Shown in pieces: positions 35,000-46,591 of a stretch of 64,000 bases of DNA. The stretch is from NCBI GenBank assembly GCA_963921425.1, contig OY992834.1:18364941-18428940 (forward strand). Direction: 5' to 3'. The DNA is from Dryas octopetala (lineage: Eukaryota; Streptophyta; Magnoliopsida; Rosales; Rosaceae). Within the stretch, counting starts at the first letter, position 1; every line of letters starts with the position of its first letter. A program made the translations under genes and the position numbers. The notes under the pieces are model-generated. The model searched no databases. It worked only from the letters and a program-made list of their open reading frames with translations, and had not been told where the DNA came from.

Positions 35000-35532
35000 C
35001 ATGAAATTACAGATTTGGTCCACTTATTTTATATCTAGTTCAATTTTGGTCTATGATCTTTTTTAGTTCTGTTTTGGTCCACTAATTGTTTCATTTGTTC
35101 AATAAAGGTCCAGATTTGTGACTTTAAATTATTTAGGTTGTGTTTTCTTCAATTATAATTGAAGTATAAGTTATATTTCATCATTTCTTAGTCATAAAAA
35201 CAAATTTAGAGTATTAGAATCTAAGAGAATTGAGATTGGGTGAAGTTTGAAAATTGGCAATTTCGGGTACCCTATTATCTTGAGTTTTAGAATTCCAATT
35301 TGAATTATCTTTATATAGTTGTAAATAAAAAATGCATAGCTTTAAAACAAGTATATGTTTGTTGAATTTGAGTGAGATTTGATAGAGTAAAAGACATGCC
35401 AAATTGAGAAAACAAATCTGGACATTTATTGAACAAGTGGAATAATTAGTGAACTAAAACAGAACTTAAAAAAGATTGTGGACCAAAATTAAACTAGATA
35501 TAAAATAGCTGGACTAAATCTGTAATTTCCTC
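35000..35532. mobile_element. MITE of Mutator type (family C), 533 bp
   Basis: Inverted terminal repeats of about 130 bp: GAAATTACAGATTTGGTCCA at the left faces its inverted copy at the right, which ends GTAATTTCCTC. Perfect 9-bp target duplications CTAAGTAAA lie at 34991-34999 and 35533-35541. The 9-bp size and long TIRs fit the Mutator superfamily. No coding capacity. Confidence 0.85.
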
Positions 35533-35863
35533 CTAAGTAAATATATATGCTCGTCAAAATTCTTGTTTCCTCTGCTATTCATTTATTTAATCATCAATTT
35601 GTCACTAATTGTTTGAGTTGGAGAAGGTGGATAACATTCTTCGTTTGAGTTTGAGTTGTTCTTCTTCTGTCTTCTTAGATTGGCCTATTGGAAGGTATAT
35701 ACAATTCTCAACCAATGACTAAGGACTCCAAAAGACACATGTGGCTACTAATAGTACTTTTGGTCACATTATGATTATGGTATCGCTGTGTTTTCTTATT
35801 GTGTTTTGTGTTATAGTCGTGACTTGTTGTTTACTCATTTATGGGTTTTGATATATAGCTAAG

Positions 35864-37031
35864 ATGAAGAATCGGCAAGTGGAGGATCTTGTATCTGTGG
35901 AAGTCACATGTACAATCGAAAATTTCTCTAAGTTGAATACCAATATGCATTACTCTGAGGTTTTTGTCATCGGTGATTTTAAGTGGTACAACTTTTGAGC
36001 CGATAAATCTCCAATTAACTATTTTCATTCTATATATACATGTTGCTGATTTTGGACTTGCCTTGGTTGGTTTCATTTCATCAGGAAGATACTTATATTC
36101 CCAAAGGGGAAATATTTACACAAGCACTTGTCGATGTATTTGGATGTTGCTTATGCTTCAACATTGCCATATGGGTGGGCTAGACATGCAAAATTCAGCC
36201 TCACCGTGGTTAATCAACTTGACAGCAACAAGTCAATAACAAAGAGTATTTTCTTCACTGCAGTTTACTGTTTTTTATCTCACGTTTATGTTTGTGTATT
36301 TTGTTCACTATTGTCATACCAATCTTTTGATATTGATTTTGTAGAAACTCATCGAGTACGCGAGTTCAAACCATTGGGCAAGTGCTTGGGGATTTGCATC
36401 ATTCATGCCTCTGAGTACTCTTTGTGACTGTAGTGCAGGTTTTCTTGTGAATGATATATGTATTGTTGAAGCCAAGGTTAAAATCCGTAAGCCAGATATT
36501 AAGATTGCACCAAGTTCTCCACAAGTTTGCACTACTAGCCCTGTTAACCTTTCTGTAGTCAAGGCTGGTGGTGAGCTCCTGGACTTCAGGGGTTTAGGGC
36601 AAATAGAGAAAGCTTTCGTTCCGCTGCTAGAAGAAGTTTGTTCATGGCACCCTTCGTTGGTTGAGTGCCAACGAAAGAGGAGTCGTGTGTTTGCTGAATG
36701 GGAGTTCACAGCTTTGGGTCGACTCCTTTATTTTTTGAAGACAACAAAGTTTAAGGATATGACCGAGCATGCTTGTGAGCAGCTTCAACTTTTATTGGAG
36801 GAGGTTGAGACCTTTAGATTTGACTTGGCTTGGCTGGAGCCTCATGTTCAATCCGCTTTAGGTATGAAGAAGTTTGTGGAAAGGGTAGAACAAGCGAAAA
36901 AACTGAGAGAGAATGTGGAAGCCTTGGAGATTGAAGTAGCAAGAAGAGACTTGGCAAAGACGGAAGATGGCTTAGGCGAGATCGAAATGGATGGTGAGAT
37001 AGGTTATGGAAGCCGTTGGCCTTATTGTTAA
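35864..37031 (+). pseudogene. MATH1: MATH-domain/coiled-coil gene, probably frameshifted
   Basis: A gene of the MATH plus coiled-coil family (RTM3-like; At3g58370 type). Exons by splice sites: 35864-35985 (CTIENFSKLN, HYSEVFVIGDFKW), 36085-36245 (ILIFPKG, LSMYLDVAYASTLPYGW, SLTVVNQLDSNKS) and 36345-37031 (SFMPLSTL, GFLVNDICIVEAKV, then DFRGLGQIEKAFVPLLEEV and a helical tail with HACEQLQLLLEEVETFRFDL). The exon lengths sum to 970 bp, not a multiple of three. Exon 2 ends in phase 1, but exon 3 is open only in the frame beginning at its first base. Alignment with MATH2 and MATH3 places a one-base shift shortly after EFK at about 36370. Only an internal start (ATG 36405) would give a clean C-terminal product of 208 aa. 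The linker is much shorter than in MATH2 and MATH3. Confidence 0.75.
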
Positions 37032-37095
37032 AAACTATTTCATCTCATAGACATGCAATATATATGAAAATTTGGACTACTCTGAATTTGAAATA

Positions 37096-37461
37096 GGCTT
37101 ATTCGCGCCAATGCTCCCTGAAAGTAACTTCGATTTTTAATTTACCCCCTGAAACTTCATTCCTCCCACTTTGCCCCCCGAACTTTACAATTTCAATATT
37201 CCGTCAACTCCGTCTATGGGTCTGTCAAAAAACGCTTACGTGGAAGGGGCAATTAGGTCTTTTACATTAAAAATAAATAAATAAATACTTTCTAAAAAAA
37301 AAGAAAAAAAATAGAAAAACCCCACCCCACCTACTCAGCCGCCGATGGTGGCCCGACGACTCCTTTTTCCTGTGCAGCACCCCAGCCCACATCACCCAGC
37401 CACCAACCAACCTCCCCTGCCTCTATCTGTCTCTCTTTCCCTCTCATTTCCCTCTCCTTCC

Positions 37462-37545
<84 letters not shown>

Positions 37546-38537
37546 CTATTCCCCTCTCTCTTTCTCTAGCTTTCTCTATCTTCCCCTCTCTCCCTCTCTT
37601 TCTCTGTCATCTCTGCCCAGATCCAGACCACGTCAAAACCCAAAGTTGTTGACCTTCGGGTAAGTTGCCGATTACAAAAGTCGTTGGGTGGCCGGCGGCT
37701 CGGTTTGCCTCAAAACCCAGATCTGAGAGAAAGAGGGAAAAGGGAGAGGGAGAGAGAATGAGAGGAAGATAGAGAGAAGGAAAGGTGAGGAAGCTGGGGA
37801 GGAGCTGCCGACAGTTAGGAAAGATGGGGAGGGTGGTGGGGTGGGTTGTAGGGGTGGGCATCAGTCGGGGTAGGTCGGTTTGGGACCCAAACCACCAGCC
37901 GGCTGAGAGGCTCGGTTTGCGGTGGTGCTGGCCCGCCACCGACCCATTTCTTTTCAGTCTGGTCAGCTGGGGGTGTAGTCGGATTGCAGGTTATGTGGGT
38001 CGGTGGTGGTTTGGGCTAAGAGAGGATGCAGTTGGGCTGAAGAGTGGAGAAGATGGTGGTTGTGAGGGTGACTGTGAAGCTTGTTGTGATTTGCAGAGAA
38101 GAGAATAAGAAGCTGGAAAAGAGGAGAGAAGAAAATAGAATGGGTGGTTAGCTGGGCTGAGGAAGATGATGACTGGTTGGGTGGCGGGCAGGTTAGTTGC
38201 CAACGCTCGGGGTGGGGTGGGGTGAGTTGGGTCGGGGTTAAGGTAGGAGAGGGAATGCTGGGGCTATTTTTTTTTTTTTTATTGTTTTCTTTACTTAATT
38301 CAAATTTTAATTTTTTTAATTTTTTTTATATATTATAGTTTTATAATAATTTTTTGTCCACATGGCGGGTTGTCAGTTCCGAATATGGGACACGTAAGCG
38401 TTTTTTGACAGACCCATAGACGGAGTTGACGGAATATTGAAATTGTAAAGTTCGGGGGGCAAAGTGGGAGGAATGAAGTTTCAGGGGGTAAATTAAAAAT
38501 TGAAGTTACTTTCAGGGGGCATTGGCGCGAATAAGCC
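37096..38537. mobile_element. Mutator-like element (family A), 1442 bp, non-autonomous
   Basis: Near-perfect inverted terminal repeats of about 145 bp, starting GGCTTATTCGCGCCAATGC at the left and ending with its inverted copy at the right. Perfect 9-bp target duplications TTTGAAATA lie at 37087-37095 and 38538-38546. The interior has a long (CT)n tract (about 37466-37541) and a GC-rich unique region (37620-38260) with no transposase. The GC-rich insert could be captured host sequence (Pack-MULE), but I do not recognise its source. It lies about 65 bp past the MATH1 stop. Confidence 0.92.
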
Positions 38538-39164
38538 TTTGAAATATATGAAGCATCATAGATGAAACATATTGATTGGCATGCGGACACAAGACAAGCG
38601 TGAGGCACAAAATAAAAGAAAATAATATACAAAGAGCTCTCATGTTGATAACAAGTAGTGAAAAAAAAAAGGAAAAAAAAAAAAAGAGAGAGAATGAAAT
38701 ATGTGAGTTAAAAGAAGTTCTAATTGTTTAGTACAAGAAAATGACTTTCAGTTTATTTAAAGAATTTCTAATTGTTGTTCAAAGTAACATCTTAGAAAAG
38801 ATATGATGAATGAGTTCAATTAACAGAAAAATATCAATAAGGGAAGCAGCTCCAATTTAAGAATTTCATGAGTTCAGTATAATGACCCAAAAATTTCAAA
38901 ATTAATAAACAGCTACATGTATCACCCAATGTGACTGAAACCCAGATTTCCAGAAAGGAATGCAGGTTGCTCATAAACAAGCACCAACTTTTTGCTGCTA
39001 ATAATTTGCATAAGTTTTACTGTGAAAGGATTATGAAGTGCAGTACTGCAAATGGGACCAAACTGGAGCAAACCAAGCTCATTAGTAGTAAGAACTAGCG
39101 ACTATAAGAAACAAAAACCGAAAGGTACAGCCATTAAACAGAATATATTTGAGTTAGCAGAGAG

Positions 39165-39370
39165 ATTACCTCTTTGGAAGTTTATCTGCAGAGGAAAAGT
39201 GACTATAAAGGGTTTCTTTTTAACAATATATAATAGAAGATGGAAGAGGGACAGATTGTGAGGAAAGAAGGGTGGCAAGATAGTGAGATGGATTCGGAGT
39301 ATTTCATATTTTCCAAAATTCATAGTCGTGCAGGATTAAATATATATTGCACATATCTGTCCTACATATC
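39165..39370 (-). repeat. Orphan copy of the MATH gene 3' end
   Basis: This block (CTCTTTGGAAGTTTATCTGC, then AAGTGACTATAAAGGGTTT, then ATATTGCACATATCTGTCCT) recurs at about 39977-40170 just past the MATH2 stop and at about 52050-52230 just past the MATH3 stop. It is therefore a third copy of a MATH 3'UTR with no gene attached, left by a duplication or a deleted MATH gene. Confidence 0.7.
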
Positions 39371-40205
39371 AAACTAGCAAGTCTCACAATTTGATTTTTG
39401 CTGCTCATAATTTGCATAAGTTATACGCAAGTAAAGTGCAAAAGTGACCAAATTGGATCAAAACAAACTCATGAGTATTTTTAAACCATGAAACGACAAG
39501 AAGACAGACGACAGTGAATTTACTCGAACACCATCCACGTGATGAACAAGGGAGATAGGACTGAACTTGAGCTTTGTGAGGCACAAAGTGGAGGCTCCAG
39601 TGCAGTTCATTTGCATTATGGGATTGTTTGCAGTTATCATCAGCATTACTGACCTTGAAAGGGTTGATGGGGATAGTTTGGAAAACCTACTCCAGACAAT
39701 GAGGTGAGTGTAATAAGAGAAAAATCTATAGAATAGTTAACATGAACCGAAGGTCAAAGTAAGAACTAGCGAGTATAAAATTTAAACACCAAAGGGTAAA
39801 GCCATAAAATCAAATCTATAGAATGATAACTTGAACCATATCAAAATGCAACTCAATCAAAAACTAAACCCACAATGATTTCATCATAAATCAAACACCC
39901 AGAAGAATAATCACACCCAAATCAAAGAATTCCAAAATATTAAAAAATATATATCAAATAACTAACAGAAATATTTCTCTTTGGGAAACTATCTGTAGAG
40001 GAAAAGTGACTATAAAGGGTTTATTTTTAACAAAATAAGATGGAAGCAGATGGAAGAGGGACAGATTGTGATAAAGAGGGGTGGGAAGAGAGAAGATAGT
40101 TCGGAGTATTACATATATTTTAAAATTCATAGTCATGCAAGTTTAACATATATTGCACATCTGTCCTACAACTCATAATATTTAAGAGAAAAATCTACAA
40201 TACGG
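39371..40205 (-). other. MATH2 3' flank
   Basis: Non-coding. It contains the MATH2 copy of the shared 3' block (39977-40170) and repeats of a motif around TCAAACACC also present past MATH3. The 3'UTR of MATH2 probably lies within it. Confidence 0.5.
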
Positions 40206-43200
40206 CTAACACCTCCCAAAACCTAGCTCACTATCCATGTCTATCTCATTAATGTCTTCTTCCACCATTGCCAAGTATCTTTTTGCTACGTCAACATCGA
40301 CCTCTGCATCAGCTAGTGTAGCCCTCCGCCTCTTAATTTCATTCTCCAAAACATCTAAATCTTCCGAACACCTCTTAATTTCATTCTCCAAAACTTCTAC
40401 ATCTTCTCTCAGCCTTTTCATTCTCCCTACCCTTCGTACAAACTTCTCCATACTAAGAGCAGATTGAACATGAGGATCCAGCCAAGCCAATTCAAATTTG
40501 AAGATTTTAAGCTCACTCCAGAAAATTTCAAGCCGTTCACAGGCATCTAGGGTCATATCCTTCACCTTTGTAGTCTTCAAAAGATGCAATAGTCGACCCA
40601 AAGCAGTGAACGCACATTCTGTAATCAATCGACTTTGCTTCTGTTGGCACTTTATCAATGAAGGATGCCACGAACAGACTTCTTCTAGCAGTGGAACAAA
40701 AGCTTTCTCTATTAGTCCTAAACCCCTAAAATCCATAAGTTCACCCGTTGGGGTGGCGGGGACTTTCCCACCTTTCTTCATTAGAGAAGGATCAGCAGGG
40801 CTATCATCAGCAGGCTTAATGCAAACTTGCTCAGAACCTGGTGCATCTTGAAAGGGAGGCACCAATTCAGAACATGGTGCCTCAGGTGCTGCTGAAGAGT
40901 CTGGAGCTTGGACAGATTGGACATTTGAAGGCTCCCACCTTTTATTTTGTTTATTTGAGGGAGGCATCAGTTCAGAACATGGTGTCTTAGGTGCTGAAGA
41001 GTCTGGATCTTGCACAGAATGCACATTTGAAGGCTCCCGCCTTATATATTGTTTACTTGAGAACTCCATAGTTGCAGAAGCAACAGTTCCTTGGTCTTTG
41101 ATCTTAACTGGGACATCAACTGTAGCTTCAACAATACATACATCATTCACAAGATAACCTTTACTGCAGTCATAAAGCTCACTAGGAGGCATAAATGATC
41201 TATAGCCCAACTCGCTCTTGATTTCTTTGAACTCTTGTCGAGGATTGCCTGTGAACCAAAATATCAAGGAATACAAAAGCAATAGTCAAGAATGCAAAGC
41301 GCATCACAAGGTAATAAAGAAAAAATAATAAAGGAGGTCCATTTCGAAGTTGCTATAGAGGAATTTGGCATATATGAACTCAACAATGATCAAGAATTAA
41401 TGCTAACAACAACAATAATAATAATCCTATAGGCTTAATTGCAGCAATGGCCCATAAACTAAATTTTGTATCCAAATGTCCATAAAATGTCAGTCGTGTT
41501 CCAATTTGGTCCAAACCATCAACTTGGTTATATTTTCTATCAAATTTCATCACGTGCAGAGCATTTGGCCAACTTTTCAATGGTATAATTGTCATTACAT
41601 ATCCAATATATTGGTTTAAATAAACAAAAATACACTCTCTTCTCTCTCCTCTTTTCCCTTTCATGGCAGCCATGAAAAAAGAAAAAACCTTCAAATCTAA
41701 TCACACCCAAGATTGATTAAAGCTACTGTCTCATCTATTCAAGTCCACACACCACACTCTCCCCCCACTAATACTATCAAACTCATCTATTCAAGTCCAC
41801 CCACGAACCACCAAATTTCCTACTTGCCATGAACGGATGATGTCAGCTCTACCCACTACACCTTTTCGTATAGTGGGTGCAGCAAAATGGATTCAAAGCG
41901 AACAAGAATTTGGACACTGAGGGTGGGTAAGCTGAAGTGGTTGCCTCTCCAAACTTGGCCTGAAAATCTAGGATTTTTCTGGAGAGAGAAGAGGTGGGTG
42001 GACGATTTTACCCCGAAAAGTAAGCCCACATGTGAGGCACGTGGCCAAAATAGACAGAAAATATAACAAAGCTGAATGTTTGGACCCAACTGGGACTAGA
42101 CTTAGATTTTGTAGACGATTTTGATACAAAATTTAGCTTAAGAACCAAATAGAGATTCCGTCAAAAGTTTATGTACCATTGCTGCAAATTAAGCAAAATC
42201 ATATATGTGTGTAATATAGAAACTAATAAGAGCATGAGATCCATTAAATATCATAACCACCAAAGAATATAATAGAGAAACTCTAATCACATTCACATCA
42301 TTGAGTCATTGGAGCATTCTAAAACATCCACATAAACAGAAGGAGGAATTTGCTTTAAGTTTTGAAAGTTAATACCAAGCCATTCGTAGTCAAATAAGTT
42401 ACTTATTTACTAACTTTCAGAGTGCAACAGTTTCAGTCCAAAAGAAAAGAGTACAACATTTTTCATTAACAAAAAATCATAAAGTTAGAGCAAGTGAACC
42501 TTCAATCAGCAAGTAAAACTCCATGAAGGAAGTATATTATTTAATATCGTTCACTTTTAGTGAGAGAAAATAGAAGAGAACAAAGAAAAGCTGTAATATT
42601 TTCTTTTCTTCGGTTACGTAGACAAAAAATGAAGAAAAAATGAAGATAAGAGAGAATAATGTTAGTTGCCTTCAGAATCTGAGAAGTTACCATCCCTTTA
42701 AGAGTTTCCTAGAATGATAGCATGAATTAAGGACATAAGTATTAGATACTCTCTAATTAGTATTTTGTCCAGAAAAATAAGAGAAACAAATTTTCATATT
42801 TCCTCTCTTTTCTCCCACATCCACAATTCTATAAAGTTGCCTAATTGGAAGTGGGGAGGGCTCATTTCGATGGAGGATTTAGAAAGAGGGATTTGGATTT
42901 AAGTTGCGTAATTGGGCTTTTAAATATTAATTTAACTTTCTAAGAAAATGAGAAAAAAATGTTATTTCAAAATACCTCATTTTCTTATATAATCAAATTT
43001 ATATGTGGAATTTTACACTAGAAATTCAACCCAAGTTCCTCATTCTTAATCATTCTATCCAAATGGACCCCAAATTTGTCACTACAAATAGGCTAGCCTA
43101 AGGTCAACAGACCATTGTTTGATCATTATTAAAAAAATAATAATAAAAACTGAAAAAAGTGTAGGATGCAAAGTATAATGACTTCCATTTAATGAGTTAG

Positions 43201-44101
43201 CCTTGGCATAAATGACAAGCTAACAACAGAGAAAAACACAAACATGAATGCTAAACATAAAAACAGACAGCAAGGAAAATACCCTTTGTAGGCCTTGTTA
43301 CTGACTTGTTGCTGTCAAGTTGATTGACCACAACCAAGCGGACATGGGCATGTGTAGTCCACCCAGATGGCAATGTTGAAGCATCTGCAACACCCAAATA
43401 CATCGAGAACTTGTCTACAAGATTTACGTCGTTCCCCTTTGGCCATATGAGCATCCGCCTGAGCAAACCATCCAAGACTATAGCTAGTAAAAAAACTAAT
43501 AATCAGACCAAAAAAAGTAAAAAAAAAAAAAATTAACATATTTCACAAGGTACAATGTCAGAACTATGGGCTATCCTTGGCCATATTAAATAGGCAGGGG
43601 CACCAATATTGTAAGAAATTCATGGGTTTTATTTGGATGTGGGTTGGGGATTAAAACTTGGAACATCTTCCAACAATGTCTAGTTGGTTGAATGAATGAA
43701 ATAGCTACAGTGTATTTTGTGGGCGATGGACAAAGTCTAGTCTAGTTGGTGTAAATTCATAAAAACTATTCTTTTACCATTATTAGAGCTAGACTCAACT
43801 AACATTTTTGGTAGCATGTCCTCTTTGGTATCCAAGCAGAAAAATTGGGTTTCAAAAATCAAAGTGACCAAAGATTTTACACTAAAATGGCACCACCACC
43901 ACCAGTTCCTCAGAACCCATCACACATAAATATTTAAAGCATGTAAATTATAGGAGGAGATTGGTCGAATGCGTACCATTTAAGACCACCAATGACGAAA
44001 ACGTTAGAGTAATGCCTGTCGTGCTTCAGTTTGGAGAAGTTGTCGATTCTCCATCTGAATGTCCCAGATACAAATTCCTCCTCCACTTCCTTGTTCTTCA
44101 T
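40206..44101 (-). CDS. MATH2: MATH-domain and coiled-coil protein, 447 aa
   Basis: Exons 43977-44101, 43283-43458 and 40206-41248 sum to 1344 bp with clean phases. The MATH (TRAF-C-like) domain spans about residues 8-140: FRWRIDNFSKL, HYSNVFVIGGLKW, RMLIWPKGN, LSMYLGVADASTLPSGW, VVNQLDSNKS and, in exon 3, EFKEIKSELGYRSFMP with GYLVNDVCIVEATV. A disordered linker follows with a two-copy repeat around EPSNV(H/Q)SVQ and PCSEL. Then come DFRGLGLIEKAFVPLLEEV, FTALGRLLHLLKTTKVKDMT and a long coiled coil ending near IDMDSELGFG. Arabidopsis RTM3 of this family restricts long-distance potyvirus movement; a similar role here is inference. A CT-rich 5'UTR (GA run at about 44106-44132) precedes the start. 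Intron 2 (about 2.0 kb) carries a MITE. Confidence 0.88.
41432..42196. mobile_element. MULE-type MITE (family D) in MATH2 intron 2
   Basis: The left end GGCTTAATTGCAGCAATGG pairs with a right end that reads CCATTGCTGCAAATTAAGC as inverted repeats. Flanking 9-mers AATCCTATA (41423-41431) and AATCATATA (42197-42205) form a target duplication with one mismatch. No ORF. MATH3 intron 2 has no matching insertion at this position, so it came after the MATH2/MATH3 duplication. Confidence 0.65.
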
Positions 44102-44388
44102 TTTCGGAGAGAGAGAGAGAGAGTGAGAGTGAGATTGTGGACAAAAACAGAGGAAAATCCCAGCACTGAACTCCAACATTTGGGGCAGATATATAAAAAA
44201 ACTTTTTATTTTATTATTATTTTTTTTTATTTAGTCAAAGACAAAGCGGATTTGCAGTCAAAGCCGCTGTCTTATTCAATCTTAGTTCAAAATGTCTTCT
44301 CTTTTAATTGAATAATGAGTAAGTGAAAGTGTTCGACTTATTCTATTATAAATGAGTCTCGAAGTGGATTAGATATGAATTTGTAAAA

Positions 44389-45608
44389 GAGTGCTGCTAT
44401 TTGTATATTTTTTTTTTCGCACACTCTCGTTAACTTATTTTGTAAAATTACTTAATTGACACAAAGAAATATTATCTTAAAGAACAACCCACATCATTAA
44501 AAAAAAAAAAAATAATAACTCTCCTTACACACCTCAACCTAACACTCCTAAACCACAACTACACATCTCACCTCCAACCACAACCAAAACACACCCCACC
44601 CGTGACCCCACCTCCATCCTAAAATTGCTGACACCCACATCCCGTTGTCAACCCACCTTCATCGCCGCCATGCATCCTCTCTCCACCATAGTCATTGGAA
44701 GTTTGAGGCATGCCCTAACCTAAAATTTTTGGATTTGAATGTAAATCTAATGTTTTCTTATCTAATTTCAATTGGTTAATCTATCTCAATACCTTTTTCA
44801 TCTGTTTGCGATGATTTGGAGTGAGATTTTTTATAGTGCAAGAGTGAATTTTCTGGTTATTCATTTTCGGAATCGCAGGTCGTTCAACACTGGTATGTTG
44901 ACCATTTCGGTTTCGTTCTGTAGTAAGCTGTCGAACCTTTCAGTTTCGTTCGGTAGTAAGCTGTCGAACCTTTCAGTTTCGTTCGGTAGTAAGCTGCCGA
45001 ACGAAACTGAAATGTTTGGTAGCTTACTACCGAACGAACCGAAATCTAATAATCCAAACCCGAAATTTCAATCTTGAAACCCAGAAAACTTGCACTCCAA
45101 ATGATCTCAAACAGAAAAAAAAAAAAAAAAAAAAAAAGGTCTTGGGATGGATTAACCAATTTAAATTTGATAAAAAAGCCAAGATTTTCATATGAATCAA
45201 AATAATTTAGCTTAAGGCATACCTATGGGTTGACAACAATGGCTATAGTGTTGTAGTAAGGTGGTGAGACCACCAACGGCGGATTGACGGTGGCGAGTTG
45301 ACGGTGACTTCAACGGCTGAGTTGACGGCAGTGGTGACGGCTCCGATGATGATGTTGGTATACATGGGTGTGTTCTTGGCTAGGATCAGGTGGGGATGAG
45401 GTTTGGGGTGGGAGTGTGTATTGTCTAAAAGGATTGAGTGGGTGTGTATTGTTTGAATGGATTAGGTGAGGTGTGTAAGAGAAATTTGGTAAGATTAATG
45501 AGATTGGGGGTATTTTGGTAATGAGAGGGGTTTGTTGAAGAGAAATTTTATATTTTAAAAAATGGTAGAAGATGTGTAGGAGAAAAGTGTGTGCAAATAG
45601 CAGCTCTC
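44389..45608. mobile_element. MULE-like element (family B, copy 2), 1220 bp
   Basis: Termini GAGTGCTGCTATTTG and CAAATAGCAGCTCTC. Flanks TTTGTAAAA (44380-44388) and TTTATAAAA (45609-45617) are a 9-bp duplication with one mismatch. Inside, at about 44917-45040, a unit of roughly 33 bp built on TTTCGTTCGGTAGTAAGCTG repeats about three times and is followed by an inverted copy, making a potential hairpin. It is related to the element upstream of SUVH. Confidence 0.8.
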
Positions 45609-45718
45609 TTTATAAAATAATACAACAGATTTGGGATGTTTTTTTATTTACTTTGTTACTAAAATGCCTATGATAACTTCTTAAAATACTTTAAAAAACT
45701 TATGTTCGCCATGTGCTT

Positions 45719-46591
45719 TTTTTTTTTCTGTCGAAAGATGCCTTGTATTAAAGAGCCCAATGGGCACAATAAATACAAAGCAAAAGCCTAAAGGCCCAAA
45801 ACAAAATAACTCAATAATAAAAAAGCTCAAACAAATAGGCCCATCAAATAAAAGACTAAACCCTAGGCAAAGGACGTCGCCGACATGGATCGGTCCGCCG
45901 TGGGACCCACAAAAACCCCATGATCTCATCACCACGACATCAGGCAGAAACCACAACAATCGAAAGAGCAAGAGAACCACCGAAAGGAAGGAAGATGGAG
46001 GTGCGAACACTCATGCAGAAGTGCCTATCTTCCAAAGGTATAGCGACCATCCGTGCAGTGCACATAATTGCTTAGCAACATCAACGATCTAACCATCATC
46101 GCCGAAGATCAAAAAGTAGTCTCTAATCTGACGAAGGTGACGGGCCGGGAGTCGAAAACTGGTGTAGGTAACAACTACTCGATGTTTGACAACGAGAACA
46201 TAGGGAGGAGAGACCTCCAGATCTGAGCATATAGCTTAAGTAAATCACCACAATAAGGTGAAGCAATCACCACAAAGGGGTGAAGCAGTCATCACAAGGG
46301 GGTGAAAACAGATCTCCAAAACACATAGAGTAGGAGCCAGGAAAAGATGAGATCTCCAAAAAAAAGGCTGATGAAGGTGAGGTGAGGTGAGGTGCTAAGG
46401 TGAGGGAGGCGCAGAAGGGAGAAAGGCGCAGGTAAGGTGCAGAGGTGAGGGAGGTGAGGCTATAGAGGTGAGCGAGATGAGGAGGCGCAGGTGAAAGAGG
46501 CTGATGGAGGTGAGGAGATGGAGGTGAAGGAGGCACCAGTAAACCTAGGAGAGAGAAGAGAGAGTCGACTCTCATTTGGACTCTCTTATAA
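45719..46591 (-). mobile_element. LINE-derived retroposon, about 870 bp
   Basis: On the minus strand it ends TCTTTCGACAG followed by an A tract (T run at about 45717-45729), a typical plant L1-type 3' end. It is flanked by a perfect 19-bp duplication TTATGTTCGCCATGTGCTT (45700-45718 and 46592-46610). The sequence seems to consist of a CT-rich 5'-leader-like part (high-coordinate side, with CTCACCTCC repeats) joined to a 3'UTR-like part. No endonuclease or reverse transcriptase is present, so it is either an internally deleted LINE or a non-autonomous derivative. Confidence 0.75.

Noticed and set aside
37345-37569. 74-codon frame with Ser-Leu repeats
   Set aside because: It is the (CT)n microsatellite within the family A MULE.
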